A stretch of DNA of 12,689 nucleotides, from NCBI GenBank assembly GCA_025869455.1, contig JAOZVT010000376.1, positions 1 through 12,689 on the forward strand. Reading direction: 5' to 3'. The notes beneath the pieces are model-generated. The model had not been told where the DNA came from. It did no database searches and was given only the letters and a program-made list of their open reading frames with translations. Each line of letters starts with the position of its first letter. The stretch's first letter is position 1. Shown one piece after another: positions 6,068 through 12,689 of this stretch. The position numbers and the translations under genes are program-made. Origin of the DNA: Prosthecobacter sp. (GTDB lineage Bacteria; Verrucomicrobiota; Verrucomicrobiia; Verrucomicrobiales; Verrucomicrobiaceae).

Positions 6068-6649
6068 GTGCGTTGGACCCAATACGGCTGCTGGCTCTTT
6101 TTCATTGCCCCCACTTTCCTAGGTGGAGTGGTGCTATGTTTGATGGCCATGTCGCAACCTCATAACTCCGGCCCCGGAGCCCCGCTGGAAGGAACGGTGA
6201 CGGGCATCGCCTTGCTAATAGGTGTAGGGCTGATCTTCATCGCAGGCCTAGCCTGCTTTTTTGTTCCTCGCGCGCCTCTGCATGAGTTCGTTGGGGATCA
6301 GCTCACGGCAGATCATGTCCGCCTTGTGACCCAGCACACGTCCATTGTTTTTCCGCCTGAAGCCCGCTTGTTAGGCCTTTGCCATCGATCCCCTTCTACG
6401 GCATCCCATGTAGCCGCCAAGTTTGAGTTGCCGGAGTCCTGCCGTGAAAGCTTCTTGCAGAACGCGATCTTCCAAGTCGGCCTTGAGCTTCCTCCGCATT
6501 GCGAACTCGGATCATCCACCTCCTGGTGGCAGCGCGACCGTCTGAAGGAACGGATTGATCGTATTCAGTATTTGCCAAACAGTACCTATGTTGGGTGCAG
6601 CGTTGGGCGTGAGGGCAGCCAGACCGTTGTTTATGTGTCGTGGGCGTAG
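6068..6649 (+). CDS. Uncharacterised protein with two transmembrane segments
   Basis: I do not recognise this 193-aa product. It has two hydrophobic helices, about residues 8-28 (CWLFFIAPTFLGGVVLCLMAM) and 45-66 (VTGIALLIGVGLIFIAGLACFF), joined by a short loop, then a soluble part of about 125 residues containing FPPEARLLGLCHRSPSTASHVAAKFELP and ending TVVYVSWA. This looks like an inner-membrane-anchored protein with one small globular domain. The start is a GTG with no Shine-Dalgarno; an ATG at 6146 would lose the first helix, so the GTG is kept. Coding use looks regular and no better frame exists on either strand. It is transcribed divergently from the RraA-like gene, next to an FNR-type box. 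No function is proposed. Confidence 0.6.
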   Translation: MRWTQYGCWLFFIAPTFLGGVVLCLMAMSQPHNSGPGAPLEGTVTGIALLIGVGLIFIAGLACFFVPRAPLHEFVGDQLTADHVRLVTQHTSIVFPPEARLLGLCHRSPSTASHVAAKFELPESCRESFLQNAIFQVGLELPPHCELGSSTSWWQRDRLKERIDRIQYLPNSTYVGCSVGREGSQTVVYVSWA

Positions 6650-6718
6650 TGTTTCATCCGTGCGACTGTCGCTGACATAGCATTGTTAAACCACTCAACA
6701 TCATATGTTATTAAGATT

Positions 6719-6861
6719 ATGAATCCCGATGAGTTAGTTGCCGCTGCCCGTGCGCTAGCTGAAACAGGCTACGTCCTTGGACGTCACCAGATGTTCTCGG
6801 CACTTAGGACAAAGAGCGGAAAGATATATCTGGGCTGCCATGTAGAAGCAGGAAATGGGCG
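6719..6861 (+). pseudogene. Remnant of a cytidine-deaminase-like gene
   Basis: From the ATG at 6719 the frame reads MNPDELVAAARALAETGYV, then about residues 26-48 SALRTKSGKIYLGCHVEAGNGR. This matches the N-terminal half of cytidine-deaminase-like proteins, in which a 'x-A-x-R-T-x-x-G-x-I-Y-x-G-x-x-x-E' strand comes before the catalytic helix. In a complete gene an (H/C)-A-E motif follows, and later PC-x-x-C. Here the similarity stops after GNGR: the frame continues with an unrelated sequence, runs antisense into the 3' end of the BY-kinase gene, and ends at 7015 without any zinc ligand. A truncated gene is therefore likely. The frame also has an earlier ATG at 6683. Whether the fragment is still translated is unknown. 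Confidence 0.55.
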
Positions 6862-6908
6862 GATGACGAAGAGCCGCCACTCTAACAAAGAAGGCCGAGA
6901 CACTGAAG

Positions 6909-9098
6909 TTAAGATGCTGAAGAAGACTCTTCCTTCTTGTTGGCCGGAGTATTGTAATAGTAGCTGGCGTAGTTATAGTACGTGTACTCTTTCAAATTGG
7001 TGGACGCACGATTAAGAATGACCCCTCCCACATTCACCTGACGCTCATACAGCAGATCCAATGCTTTACCGCTCAAACGCGCCATCGTCGAAGACATACG
7101 CACGACAAAGAGAACGGCATCCAACTTGGGAGCAAAGCTGCCTGTATCGTCCGCAACCAAAACAGGGGCACTGTCGAAGACCACGTAGTCATACTCCGCT
7201 GCCATTTCGTGAAGTACCTCCTCTGCTTTTTTGGAAAGCAGCATTTCTGAGGTTTGATCAAAAACTGCACCACGAGCCAGCAGGTGTAAATTACGTGTCT
7301 TGGTCTCCTGTACTGCATCCCGCCAATGCAGACTACCACGGAGGACTTCACTCAGGCCAGGGCTAACGGGAAGCTTAAAGAGTTCACTAACACCACCTCG
7401 ACGAAGGTCACAGTCTGCCAACAAAACTCGCGCACCGCCCAGAGCTAAAGTCACCGCCAGATTGGCAGTCACAGTAGTCTTGCCTTCATTCGGCACGGCA
7501 CTTGTAACCATAATAGTCTTGGGTGCCTTACCTTGCCAATTTTTGAAGAGGATGGAAGAACGAATATTCCGGAAAGCCTCTGAATAGAGGTGTCTATCAT
7601 CATTGGGGCGCAGTAATTGAACATCACCACGTTGACGTTGGTCAGGCACCTGTCCCAGAACAGCCTCCGAAGGGAATAGTGTTTGAAACTCACTGATGGA
7701 ATTCATTCGATCATCCAAATGATCAAAAATCAAAAGGATCAAGCCACCGGCAATCAACCCTAAAATCAATCCAATCAACAGGGGGGTGATCCACTTTGGC
7801 TCAGCCGTCACCGCAATTGAAGCATGCTCTTGAATCGCTACATAGTCTGTCTGGACGTTTTGCAACTGCTGGAACTCCTGCACACGTTCGAACATACGAT
7901 CATGAGCCAATTTCGTGGCCTTAAATTCCTCTTCAAGACGTTCGTGTTGAGCTAATTTAGACCCTAATTCAATGGCTTCTTTTTCTTGAACCACGATCTG
8001 TTGTTCATACCCACGCACGCGCCGCTCTAGGTCAGCTTGTTGTCCCCGCATTTCCTTGACAATTTCCTCCTGAAAATTACCCAGCAAGGCCTTTTCAGAT
8101 TCAATCTCTTCGTCTATTTGCACCACCATGGGGTGCTGAGCTTTGAAAGCTTTGAGTAATTTAAGCCTTTCATTCTCCAAGCGCAGAATATTCTTGCGGG
8201 TTTCCAAATAATCACGCTCCACTGAGGTAAGCCCCATACTACTTTGGGAAGCGTCCACTTTAGGAGCTGAAGCATCAACCGTTGTAGCAGAAGCGGCCCC
8301 ACCAGCAGGAGCCGACAAAACACGTTCGCGATTAATCATAGCCTGATCCACATCCTGCAGAGCCAGCGTGATATCATTGAGTTCTGTTTCTAAGTTCTTC
8401 TTTTTGACCTTGAGATTGATCAAAAAAGCAGCGGCTTCATTGTTTCCATTCGTCAAAGTAACAATGTTATTGGCTTTACGAAATGCCTCCAACTTCTCTC
8501 CACGCTCTTCGAGCTCCTTGCTCTTTTTCACCACGGTTTCCGTGAATGTGTTTAACGCACGCTCCAGGCCCTGCTCGCGGATCTGCTGCCTAAAAGCAAC
8601 AAATTCATCCAAGAGGGATTCTAAAAATATCTGGGTGTACTTTTGCTCTGCACCTATGGCGAAGACGTTAAAAATAGCCGAACCTCGTGTCTGAGTGACT
8701 TTGATTTCCACTTCTGAATCCTTCATGTCAGGATGCAACGCCTGAACACGTGTCAGAGCCCTTTTCTTGAGATCTGCGCTTTCCAGGGTCTCAATAATCG
8801 TCCCATAAAAGTCCTGCATCGTCTCTTGCCAGTTCAGATCTCCTTGGGCAACCATGCGACCACCAGCGACCAACTTCGCCAGTGAAGTGTAGTTCACAGG
8901 CTTGCTCATCAAAAGCAAAGCCTGTACACAAATGCCGATGCTAGCGGTCAAAAGCAAGAACCACCAACGTCGAGCGAGCAAGATCCGATAGCGCTGAAAC
9001 TTGGCCGAAGTTTCATGAATTCGAGTCAGGTTGTTCGATTGATTCTGCCCTGGAAGAACAAGGTTGGGCTCCAGAGGATTGATGGGTGGATTATTCAC
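6909..9098 (-). CDS. Wzz/BY-kinase fusion: polysaccharide co-polymerase and tyrosine autokinase
   Basis: Such proteins sit in the inner membrane, control polymer length and drive export of capsular or exopolysaccharide through cycles of tyrosine phosphorylation. The 729-aa product shows an N-terminal cytoplasmic part, TM1 (about 45-64), a periplasmic Wzz domain with long coiled coils (about 180-430, many Glu/Lys/Leu heptads), TM2 (437-457) and a cytoplasmic kinase. Kinase motifs: Walker A SAVPNEGKTT (533-542), Walker A' VLLADCDLRR (558-567), Walker B YVVFDSAP (638-645), and a tail with seven tyrosines (YTYYNYASYYYN, 705-716) as autophosphorylation targets. It is of the fused Gram-negative type (like Wzc/GumC-kinase). 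An Ala/Ser-rich insert around 265-290 interrupts the periplasmic part. Start is GTG at 9098, without a Shine-Dalgarno. It is the last gene of the operon, 135 nt after the export gene. A phosphatase partner is not in the window. Confidence 0.93.
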   Translation of the reverse strand: MNNPPINPLEPNLVLPGQNQSNNLTRIHETSAKFQRYRILLARRWWFLLLTASIGICVQALLLMSKPVNYTSLAKLVAGGRMVAQGDLNWQETMQDFYGTIIETLESADLKKRALTRVQALHPDMKDSEVEIKVTQTRGSAIFNVFAIGAEQKYTQIFLESLLDEFVAFRQQIREQGLERALNTFTETVVKKSKELEERGEKLEAFRKANNIVTLTNGNNEAAAFLINLKVKKKNLETELNDITLALQDVDQAMINRERVLSAPAGGAASATTVDASAPKVDASQSSMGLTSVERDYLETRKNILRLENERLKLLKAFKAQHPMVVQIDEEIESEKALLGNFQEEIVKEMRGQQADLERRVRGYEQQIVVQEKEAIELGSKLAQHERLEEEFKATKLAHDRMFERVQEFQQLQNVQTDYVAIQEHASIAVTAEPKWITPLLIGLILGLIAGGLILLIFDHLDDRMNSISEFQTLFPSEAVLGQVPDQRQRGDVQLLRPNDDRHLYSEAFRNIRSSILFKNWQGKAPKTIMVTSAVPNEGKTTVTANLAVTLALGGARVLLADCDLRRGGVSELFKLPVSPGLSEVLRGSLHWRDAVQETKTRNLHLLARGAVFDQTSEMLLSKKAEEVLHEMAAEYDYVVFDSAPVLVADDTGSFAPKLDAVLFVVRMSSTMARLSGKALDLLYERQVNVGGVILNRASTNLKEYTYYNYASYYYNTPANKKEESSSAS

Positions 9099-9194
9099 GA
9101 CAAAAAAGAGGGATGGGACACAACGTCAATCAAAGCGATTTCCATGATGCCACCTTAAAGCGGCCTCTGCACAGGAAAATTCAACAAGCGCACA

Positions 9195-9205
9195 GGTAAA
9201 AAAAA
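9195..9205 (+). repeat. GGTAAAAAA-type motif in the spacer upstream of the BY-kinase gene
   Basis: GGTAAAAAAAA (9195-9205, then CGCT) repeats the GGTAAAAAA motif found twice in front of the operon (11802-11811 and inverted at 11922-11931). It is in the 135-nt spacer between the export gene and the BY-kinase gene. On the minus strand it is a T8 run, but no hairpin stands in front of it, so it is not a simple terminator. Confidence 0.3.
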
Positions 9206-9233
9206 CGCTCCCTCCCGTCCAGACAAGCTAGGA

Positions 9234-9965
9234 TCAGAAGTTGATCTTCTTTTCGTCCACAATGAGCACGTCATTGCTTCGGATATAGACATCGTAATCA
9301 AGATTTCCCTGACGCATGATGCTATCAAGATTGATCACGATCGTTTTGTTTCCTTGAGGTGTTTTGCGCACCAACTTGACCTTCTGAGGGTTAGCAAACT
9401 GGGCAAAACCGCCGGCACGAAGAATCGCTTGGCTGATGGTGATGTCTTCATCTTGAGGCAACTCATACTTGCCTTGGCGAAGCACTTGACCGTAAACCGT
9501 GAAGAAGTCGATTTCCGAACTGCCGTAACGAATACGTGCATTGGGGTCATCCTGGCGCTGAAGGTCAATGGCGACCACCACGGTCGCCGTATTGTAATAG
9601 TTCTGTTCCAAGCGACGCTTCACCTCATAGGCCAGTTGACGGCAAGTCCGACCTTCCGCTTTGACCAAACCAATGTGAGGGGCATAGACTTCACCAGTAG
9701 CACCGACGAGCATCTGCTGTGGCTCACGCCTATCTTCGACCACACGCATACTGATGCGATCTCCCGACTGAATGACCTGGCTATCATCCAGATCATTCAT
9801 GGAATTAAGCATGGCTGCCGAGCGGGCGATGTTGCCCGTTGGAACAGCCGCAGAAGCGGGAGCCTGTTCCCTACGGGCATCCATGTCACGATACCCAGGA
9901 TCTTGAGCCAAGGTAAGAGTGGCGGAAATGAACAACAAAAAAGTGCTGGTACGGAAAGCAGACAT
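9234..9965 (-). CDS. OPX polysaccharide export protein (Wza family, short non-lipoprotein type)
   Basis: OPX proteins form the periplasmic ring, and in Wza also the outer-membrane exit, for polysaccharide. The 243-aa product has a signal peptide (MSAFRTSTFLLFISATLTLA, cleaved before QDPG), then the Poly_export domain (about 60-135: VIQSGDRISMRVVEDRR and VYAPHIGLVKAEGRT) and one SLBB domain (about 155-212: FFTVYGQVLRQGKYELP and ISQAILRAGGFAQFANPQKV). There is no lipobox cysteine, unlike Wza. After the SLBB domain only about 30 residues remain, ending NDVLIVDEKKINF, so the C-terminal amphipathic helix that forms Wza's outer-membrane pore is absent. It follows the barrel gene by 58 nt and precedes the Wzz/BY-kinase, and very probably works with both. 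ATG at 9963-9965 has CTCC, not a Shine-Dalgarno, before it. Confidence 0.92.
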   Translation of the reverse strand: MSAFRTSTFLLFISATLTLAQDPGYRDMDARREQAPASAAVPTGNIARSAAMLNSMNDLDDSQVIQSGDRISMRVVEDRREPQQMLVGATGEVYAPHIGLVKAEGRTCRQLAYEVKRRLEQNYYNTATVVVAIDLQRQDDPNARIRYGSSEIDFFTVYGQVLRQGKYELPQDEDITISQAILRAGGFAQFANPQKVKLVRKTPQGNKTIVINLDSIMRQGNLDYDVYIRSNDVLIVDEKKINF

Positions 9966-10023
9966 GGAGGTCAGTAGAATTGAGATCAGAAGCTACACAG
10001 AACGCAGTAGCACTGCGAATCGA

Positions 10024-11793
10024 TCAAAAGTTGTAGTTAAGACCCACAATGATCCGGTTCTGCTCAAAGTCTTGATTATCAAAGTTGCCGGATCCTGAGG
10101 TGACATCGGTCATGTAAAACCGATACCCCAGCGACAGGTTGCACTTGGGAGAAAGAGCATAACTAATATCCAGATTCAAAGCATGCTGGTCAAAGTTCCC
10201 ACGAGTCGCGCTACGCCCAACAGCATCTGTGTCTGTGCGGCCAAAGTGGTAGCCTGTCCCAAGAGTCACCTTCGAGGACAAACGGTGTGCCACATGCAAA
10301 TCCATGCCATACTGAGTCAAATCCTGGGCATAGGCACCACCAGAGGCTTCAGCATCTTCAAAATAACCACTCATAGAAATACGGCTGCCTTTCCAGGCAA
10401 TCACGGAGAGACCATAGTTGATATAGTTCGAAGTGATGAAGTTGGAAGTTACGTTGAGCGAAGATTCACGACCAAAAGACAACGAATGACTGATGCGGGA
10501 GTTCAACTGATTGCTGATTGTCACTCCATAGTAGAAATCACCGAGATCAGAATTGTCTTCGTTCGTTTTGGGAGCCAAGTTAGCCGTCACAGGAAAGCCA
10601 CCACCAGCGACTCGGCGAACTTCATCAAATTCGAAATTTTGATAACCAGCCGCGAGACGAATGTAAGTGGTTTTGCCAATTGGCAGAACAAAGAATGAAC
10701 CAACGTTGGTCAGCGATGCGTCATTATTAAAGCCACCATTGTAGAGCAGGCTTGTAACTCCGCCTTCAAGCCCGGCTGTCCAAGTGCCATTTGGGCTGAA
10801 ACTCAAAGAACCACTGATGGAATCCGTTGTGCGACCAAAATTCTGGGAGTCGTCCACAGGAGCAGTTGATGCACTATCCGCTTCCTGAAGAGGATCCGCA
10901 AATGAGTGCATATAGTTCATGGCCAATGACCATGCTGAATTGATGCGCCAGTTGGCAGCAACCCCGGTGTCATTCTGCATCACACCAAAAACTTGATTTT
11001 GGGTCAGCGCGAAGTCATTGCGAGCCGCAGGACGAACTGACGTGCGATTGTAAACAGTGATGAAGACAGGACCCGCCTTGATATCAAAAGCGATCGTACT
11101 GCCAGGAAGCACGTTCAGAACAAAGTCACCACTTCCATAGGGTGCCAATTCAGGATGCTCAAAGTAATGGTCAAACCCAACCGCTGTGGAAATAGAGAGG
11201 CGGTTGTTTTGGGTAATCTGGTAATTCGCATCAATATTTAAAAGAGAAGTGCTGATCACATCTGAAATGGGGTCAGTTCCAGAGCGATTGATGTTATCGT
11301 TATACTCAAACCCCTGATAGAGGCCAAAACCTACGTTGATAGGCCCCAATTTCACGTTACGACGACCATTCAGGAACGGATCGGAAATGTAGGTCGGCGC
11401 GAAAAAGCCTGTCGGAGAAGCGTATTGTCCCGCATAGTTGGTGTAATCACCGACCGTACGTGCCGAATACGCGGCACTGCCACTGCGAACAGCAGGACGA
11501 GCGACTTCGCGAGCCGATTGATAATCCGTGGAGCGCTGCCCCATTTCGCTGTCTTCATTGCTGCGATAAACACCACTTTCGTAGTCGTAAGTCACATCTC
11601 CATCTCGTGTGCCAGATTTCGTGGCAGCCTGTTCAGCCTTTTGACGATCACGAAGGTCATCAAAAAACAATCCCGTCTGAGATGGTGCAGCTCCATACTG
11701 AGCCCAAACAGATGAAGATCCAATCAACTGCATAGCACCTAATGCAATGGCGATCAACGAAGAGCGACGAGGTTCAAGGAGGCGTGATATCAT
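10024..11793 (-). CDS. Outer-membrane beta-barrel protein of the exopolysaccharide operon
   Basis: The 589-aa product begins with a signal peptide (MISRLLEPRRSSLIAIALGA, cleaved after SSVWA). About 110 polar residues follow, rich in Arg, Asp, Ser and Tyr and probably disordered. From about residue 145 to the end there are some 18-20 amphipathic strands with alternating aromatic/aliphatic residues, such as TTYIRLAAGYQNFEFDEV, KVTLGTGYHFGRTD and the last strand NRIIVGLNYNF. The C-terminal Phe is the usual BAM recognition signal. This pattern fits the 'putative beta-barrel porin 2' / EpsL-like type. The gene is the first of the operon with the OPX and Wzz/BY-kinase genes, so it probably forms the outer-membrane exit for the polymer; that role is inferred. 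I am sure of an outer-membrane barrel, less of its family. The ATG has CTTTTAAGT before it and no Shine-Dalgarno. Confidence 0.82.
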   Translation of the reverse strand: MISRLLEPRRSSLIAIALGAMQLIGSSSVWAQYGAAPSQTGLFFDDLRDRQKAEQAATKSGTRDGDVTYDYESGVYRSNEDSEMGQRSTDYQSAREVARPAVRSGSAAYSARTVGDYTNYAGQYASPTGFFAPTYISDPFLNGRRNVKLGPINVGFGLYQGFEYNDNINRSGTDPISDVISTSLLNIDANYQITQNNRLSISTAVGFDHYFEHPELAPYGSGDFVLNVLPGSTIAFDIKAGPVFITVYNRTSVRPAARNDFALTQNQVFGVMQNDTGVAANWRINSAWSLAMNYMHSFADPLQEADSASTAPVDDSQNFGRTTDSISGSLSFSPNGTWTAGLEGGVTSLLYNGGFNNDASLTNVGSFFVLPIGKTTYIRLAAGYQNFEFDEVRRVAGGGFPVTANLAPKTNEDNSDLGDFYYGVTISNQLNSRISHSLSFGRESSLNVTSNFITSNYINYGLSVIAWKGSRISMSGYFEDAEASGGAYAQDLTQYGMDLHVAHRLSSKVTLGTGYHFGRTDTDAVGRSATRGNFDQHALNLDISYALSPKCNLSLGYRFYMTDVTSGSGNFDNQDFEQNRIIVGLNYNF

Positions 11794-11853
11794 ACTTAAA
11801 AGGTAAAAAAGCGGAGTTGGGGACTAAAATCCGGTTCGTAATAACTCCATAAA

Positions 11854-11869
11854 AGCAACTGTGATGCCG
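11854..11869 (-). promoter_or_regulatory. Sigma54-type (-24/-12) promoter candidate of the polysaccharide operon
   Basis: On the minus strand CGGCAT-CACAG-TTGCT aligns with the sigma54 consensus TGGCAC-N5-TTGCW. The invariant GG (11868-11867) and GC (11856-11855) are present with exactly 10 nt between them. Predicted start is near 11843, giving a leader of about 50 nt to the barrel ATG. Upstream are AAAAGTCACTTTT (11914-11926) and TGAAG-N4-CTTCA (11899-11912), possible enhancer-protein sites although closer than usual. No convincing sigma70 pair was seen here. Confidence 0.4.
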
Positions 11870-11913
11870 CTTGTCTATCCTAAAAACGAGCTTCCCTGTG
11901 AAGATACCTTCAT

Positions 11914-11926
11914 AAAAGTCACTTTT
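11914..11926. repeat. Palindrome upstream of the operon promoter candidate
   Basis: AAAAGT-C-ACTTTT is a perfect odd palindrome with 6-bp arms, about 46-58 nt upstream of the -24 GG. It partly overlaps the inverted GGTAAAAAAG copy. It would be a suitable site for a dimeric activator. Confidence 0.35.
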
Positions 11927-11931
11927 TTACC

Positions 11932-12348
11932 GCTTATTGTCGGTTCTAAACGTGTTTATGGTCTCCTTAAATACTTAGACACCTTGATCCTCAAGCTGAT
12001 TTGAGACCTTCCTGGTCCTCCAATGAGGTCGTATCTAACCATCTTTGACGGGTAAAAACACCTCTAGCGTCTCCAAAGTCCAGTTCTAGCTGGACATCAC
12101 CTTGACGGCTTGAAAGCAAGTCACGACGACGCACAAGCCCCCCTTGATCAGCATGAATGACATGCTTGAGATGGCTGAACAGACGAGAGAATTTTGTGTG
12201 GCGATGTTGGTTCATAATGGCAGGGCACTCTGCATGAGTAGTTCTCTTGAACACTTAATCAAGCACTCATTTGAACACTTGTCACATTTGTTTCAATTCA
12301 TGCCTTCTTCGTTGACGATTTTCCCCCTGTCGGCTCAGTCTTCTCACT
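11932..12348. other. Long spacer without a convincing gene
   Basis: Between the promoter region of the polysaccharide operon and the dCMP deaminase there is no clear gene. A minus-strand frame (11991-12254; 87 codons from a GTG, or 74 from an ATG at 12215) is open and ends LSSRQGDVQLELDFGDARGV-type, which looks somewhat protein-like, but no family is recognised, there is no ribosome binding site and it lies directly upstream of the operon. It may be a small or decayed gene. A plus-strand frame (12144-12362) overlaps the deaminase start and looks accidental. Confidence 0.3.
12247..12280 (+). repeat. Direct repeat TTGAACACTT upstream of the dCMP deaminase gene
   Basis: TTGAACACTT occurs at 12247-12256 and again at 12271-12280, 24 bp from start to start, about two helical turns. 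The second copy ends 68 nt before the deaminase ATG. Such phased direct repeats can be regulator sites; no known motif was matched. Confidence 0.4.
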
Positions 12349-12689
12349 ATGCCGACCTCTAAAACCCGACTCACCATTCCCGAGTACGCAATGGCCCTGG
12401 CTCATGTGGCCAGCCTTCGCTCTGAAGATCCATTTAGGAAGGTCGGGGCCGTCGCGATTGATTTTGACAATCGAGTCATTGGTACGGCCTACAACGGACT
12501 CGCTCCAGGATACGATGCTGATCCAGAATTCTGGATCGACCGGGATGACCGCCGCAAGTACATGCTGCACGCAGAGGTGAACCTGTGCAGCCTGTTTACT
12601 CGCGGCAATGTGAAGTTAGTCGCCTGTACGACGAAACCCTGCACGAGCTGCATGCAGATGCTTTGCGCCTATGGCATCAAAGAAGTCTA
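12349..12689 (+). CDS. dCMP deaminase (deoxycytidylate deaminase), N-terminal part, runs off the window
   Basis: The enzyme converts dCMP to dUMP in the cytosol, feeding thymidylate synthesis. 113 codons are present from the ATG at 12349; no stop appears before the window end. Zinc site: HAE (74-76; His74 ligand, Glu76 proton shuttle) in YMLHAEVNL and PCTSC (97-101; Cys98, Cys101). The preceding strand, DPFRKVGAVAIDFDNRVIGTAYNG (28-50), is the usual S/D-x-x-x-x-VGAV and GYNG-type region of the dCMP deaminase family. A related nucleotide deaminase (ComEB-like) is the same family. The start ATG has CTTCTCACT in front, no Shine-Dalgarno. Upstream candidates for a promoter are weak (TTGACG at 12312-12317 with a poor -10). 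It is transcribed divergently from the polysaccharide operon, separated by 555 nt. Confidence 0.88.
   Translation, partial: MPTSKTRLTIPEYAMALAHVASLRSEDPFRKVGAVAIDFDNRVIGTAYNGLAPGYDADPEFWIDRDDRRKYMLHAEVNLCSLFTRGNVKLVACTTKPCTSCMQMLCAYGIKEV

Larger units (their letters stand above)
11802..11931. repeat. 10-bp inverted repeat around the operon promoter region
   Basis: GGTAAAAAAG (11802-11811) and CTTTTTTACC (11922-11931) are perfect inverted copies, 110 nt apart, on both sides of the -24/-12 candidate. The motif recurs at 9195. It could be a paired regulator site, for example for looping, or a chance A-run. Confidence 0.35.

Noticed and set aside
6881..6917. TCTAACAA ... GTTAAGA, resembling the ends of an integron attC site
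   Set aside because: The spacing is under 40 nt, the inner simple sites are not paired and no integrase or cassette array is present.
9354..9977. 207-codon plus-strand open frame
   Set aside because: Antisense to the OPX gene, whose domains are clear; no protein motif in the reversed frame.
10183..10698. 171-codon plus-strand open frame
   Set aside because: Antisense to the beta-barrel gene; composition and lack of motifs indicate a shadow.
11899..11919. TGTGA-like half site as a CRP box
   Set aside because: Only the left half matches TGTGA; the expected TCACA at the right spacing is missing.

Overview
The window looks like a chromosomal segment of a verrucomicrobial bacterium (phylum Verrucomicrobiota). 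This is an inference from three things: the style of the proteins (a plant-like glucuronokinase homologue, secreted sialidase-fold and RraA/cupin genes, an OPX / beta-barrel / BY-kinase polysaccharide locus), the separation of rpmI-rplT from infC, and start codons that almost all lack a Shine-Dalgarno sequence. No rRNA, tRNA, CRISPR array, IS element or complete mobile element was found.

Layout. Positions 1-97 (minus) hold the first 32 codons of a DUF2071/YqjF-like gene that leaves the window. Next come rplT and rpmI (minus, 220-943), with a clear rho-independent terminator after rplT, a structured 118-nt intercistronic spacer and a good sigma70-type promoter in front of rpmI. Head-to-head with them is a glucuronokinase-like GHMP kinase (1103-2107, plus), followed by a LysR-type regulator (2373-3308, plus). 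Facing the regulator and ending 9 nt from it is a minus-strand cluster read in the order RraA-like protein (5167-5913), small cupin (4626-4973), secreted sialidase-fold protein (3318-4601). Upstream of it, in the divergent spacer, lies a perfect FNR/CRP-family box. A two-TM protein of unknown function (6068-6649, plus) and the remnant of a cytidine-deaminase-like gene (6719-about 6861, plus) follow.

The largest unit is a three-gene exopolysaccharide operon on the minus strand (11793 to 6909): a 589-aa outer-membrane beta-barrel, a short OPX (Wza-like) export protein with no lipobox and no C-terminal membrane helix, and a fused Wzz/BY-kinase with Walker motifs and a tyrosine-rich tail. The three fit a trans-envelope export route in which a separate porin, rather than the OPX protein itself, crosses the outer membrane. 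A -24/-12 (sigma54-type) promoter candidate with nearby palindromes lies in front of the operon. There are no glycosyltransferases, flippase or polymerase in the window, so the sugar-building genes must be elsewhere. The window ends inside a dCMP deaminase gene (12349-12689, plus) with an intact zinc site.

The most interesting items are the minimal OPX/porin/BY-kinase operon with its possible sigma54 control, the perfect FNR-type box, the bacterial glucuronokinase homologue, and the general absence of Shine-Dalgarno sequences.
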